6,525 nt of DNA from DATFYI01 sp035315125 (GTDB taxonomy: Bacteria > Chloroflexota > Anaerolineae > Anaerolineales > Anaerolineaceae), in NCBI GenBank assembly GCA_035315125.1, contig DATFYI010000262.1, forward strand, positions 1-6,525, given 5' to 3'. The notes below the pieces were generated by a model. That model saw only the letters and a list, made by a program, of their open reading frames with translations. It ran no database searches and was not told the DNA's origin. This document shows, one piece after another, positions 4,982 to 6,525 of this stretch; within the stretch, counting starts at the first letter, position 1; each line of letters begins with the position of its first letter. Position numbers and translations under genes: made by a program.

Positions 4982-6525
4982 TGCTTGTTCTCCTCCGGTT
5001 CAAAGAACAGATAATTTAAAATCATGTTATTGGTGATCCATTCCACGGGCGCCTTGTCATCCGTGAATACTTGGGCAGGTGGCGGTGCTGGCTGCAAATT
5101 TTCAGCGGCAACTGCCATGGCTTGCTGGAGTAATGCCGGCATATTTCCCTGGCGTGCTAAATAAACATAATTTTCGAGCAAGTTGTTTGAATTGGTGGGC
5201 TGTACAGTGGCATAGATGATCGAGTTGAAGGTATTGGGGATATCCATGACGTAGAGTGACGGAAATACAGTCCGGATCGTGCTGCTCAATGCATTGATGA
5301 GCCGGCGGTCGTTCGGGGCGCGTCCGACGTTGATTACTAAAACCCCGTCCGCACTGAGATGCTGACGTACGATTTTAAAATACTCCTGAGTAGTAAATTC
5401 GGGTGGGATGTAGGGAGGGCGGTAAGCATCCACACTGATGATCTGATAGGTATAGGGGCTATGGTCTAACCCCCAACGGCCATCCTGAACAATCACATTC
5501 AGATTGGGTTCATTCATGTCGAAATATTTTCGCCCAACCGCTACGATCTTGGGGTCAATTTCAAACCCGTCGATTGGCACAGCGCCAAATACAGATGTGG
5601 CCTGACGGGCTGTTGTGCCGGCTGCCAGCCCCACGATTGCGATTCGCTTGATGTTGGCAGGGTAATAAGGAGCTTTATTAAAAAAAGGGCCGGGTAGAAC
5701 TTCCTCCCAGGGACCGCCATAGAAGGAAACGGTGGGATTGTAAACAGAATGAATACCCTGGCCTTCGTTCAGACGCAGGTAATAATAATCATCTTGTTTG
5801 AGTACCTGGATGTAATTGTAGGCCGATTCGGTCTCATAAACCATTCCCTGGGTGGACTTATCAGGTCCAGGCAAGCCCCAAATTGCCAACGCCGGGATCA
5901 CAAATGGCATCCAGACCAGGGCAATCGATGTCTGCCAGCGCGAGGATCGCCATAGACCGACCAACGCGGTTACCAGCAGTAATGCGCTAAAACATAAAAA
6001 AGTCTGGTATGTGCCAATGGTTGGAATCAAAACCAGCACGGGCAAGAATGTGCCGATAAATGAACCCAGGGTTGAGATTCCGTAAATTTTTCCAGAGGTG
6101 TTGCCGATTTGATTCCCGTTCTGAACTGCCAGCCGGATTGCGAAAGGTGAAGCCGTTCCCAATAATATGATCGGGACGCTCAACAGGATTAATACAGCTG
6201 TGAATGAACCGAATAACACACCTAATTGCAACTGGTCAAAAGCGTTGGCGGCAAAGCGCAGCACGGGCCGGGAGATGACTGGAACCAGGGCGGTAGTCAG
6301 CGCCGCCCACATCAAGATTTTATAAAATGTCGAGAATTTTGGAGAGCGATCGGCCCAACGACCCCCTAGAAAATAACCTGCTGCCAGATAGATCAAAATC
6401 AAACCGATGATGCTTGCCCAAACCAGGTTGCTGGTGCCAAAAACGTTACCCAACAGTCGGGAAGCCAACATTTCAATGGCCAGAGAGGTCATTCCAGAAA
6501 TAAATACTGAAATATACAGGTATCT
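4978..6525 (-). CDS. Membrane-fused spermidine synthase-like protein (5' partial)
   Basis: The frame is open to the window edge. The Met encoded at 6490-6492 is internal, because the 11 preceding codons read RYLYISVFISG, continuing the first membrane helix. Numbering from that Met, residues 1-206 hold about seven hydrophobic segments typical of fused MFS/spermidine synthase proteins (LGGRWADR, 42-49; GTASPFAIRLA, 112-122; GISTLGSFIGTFLPVL, 138-153). From about 215 a SAM-methyltransferase-like spermidine synthase fold follows: nucleotide-binding loop VGLAAGTTAR (287-296), FEIDPKIV (310-317) with the acidic ribose-binding residue, VQDGRWGLD (335-343), and VDAYRPPYIPPEFTTQEYF (354-372). The C-terminal TDDKAPVEWIT (477-487) is another mark of the fused class. 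The canonical GGGDG and D-x-x-DP motifs are altered, so aminopropyl transfer to putrescine is not assured. It forms an operon with the DUF1461 gene. Confidence 0.9.
   Translation of the reverse strand, partial: RYLYISVFISGMTSLAIEMLASRLLGNVFGTSNLVWASIIGLILIYLAAGYFLGGRWADRSPKFSTFYKILMWAALTTALVPVISRPVLRFAANAFDQLQLGVLFGSFTAVLILLSVPIILLGTASPFAIRLAVQNGNQIGNTSGKIYGISTLGSFIGTFLPVLVLIPTIGTYQTFLCFSALLLVTALVGLWRSSRWQTSIALVWMPFVIPALAIWGLPGPDKSTQGMVYETESAYNYIQVLKQDDYYYLRLNEGQGIHSVYNPTVSFYGGPWEEVLPGPFFNKAPYYPANIKRIAIVGLAAGTTARQATSVFGAVPIDGFEIDPKIVAVGRKYFDMNEPNLNVIVQDGRWGLDHSPYTYQIISVDAYRPPYIPPEFTTQEYFKIVRQHLSADGVLVINVGRAPNDRRLINALSSTIRTVFPSLYVMDIPNTFNSIIYATVQPTNSNNLLENYVYLARQGNMPALLQQAMAVAAENLQPAPPPAQVFTDDKAPVEWITNNMILNYLFFEPEENKQ

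Overview
The base composition and protein style suggest a bacterium of the Chloroflexota, probably Anaerolineae. The clues are a lipoprotein with a long Ala/Pro/Thr linker after the lipobox, a membrane-fused spermidine-synthase-like protein and an orphan UgpC/MalK-type ATPase. This is inference from style, because no rRNA or other marker gene lies in the window. All genes look intact except the last, which runs off the right edge. No mobile element, CRISPR array, tRNA or rRNA was seen.

Layout, left to right. (1) A minus-strand gene for a branched-chain amino acid type (LivJ/LivK) substrate-binding lipoprotein, preceded by a leader of about 255 nt. (2) An AT-rich divergent intergenic region (1236-1686) with two near-consensus sigma-70 promoters pointing away from each other. 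(3) A plus-strand gene for an unrecognised 132-aa four-helix membrane protein, closed by a strong intrinsic terminator. (4) A plus-strand gene for a UgpC/MsmX/MalK-like sugar-transport ATPase with its own promoter and no permease beside it. (5) A spacer with a perfect 12-bp hairpin, then plus-strand gpmA, the 2,3-bisphosphoglycerate-dependent phosphoglycerate mutase. (6) A bidirectional terminator between gpmA and a convergent minus-strand pair. (7) That pair is a TIGR01906/DUF1461 membrane protein, the family that contains the lipoprotein intramolecular transacylase Lit, with its start overlapping (ATGA) the stop of a membrane-fused spermidine-synthase-like protein that is incomplete at its N-terminus.

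Functionally this is mostly housekeeping and transport: amino acid capture, energy supply for sugar import, and glycolysis. The parts most worth a second look are the translationally coupled Lit-like/spermidine-synthase-like pair, the small unknown membrane protein with its consensus promoter, and the long leader of the binding-protein gene. I see no clear evidence of an entirely new system.
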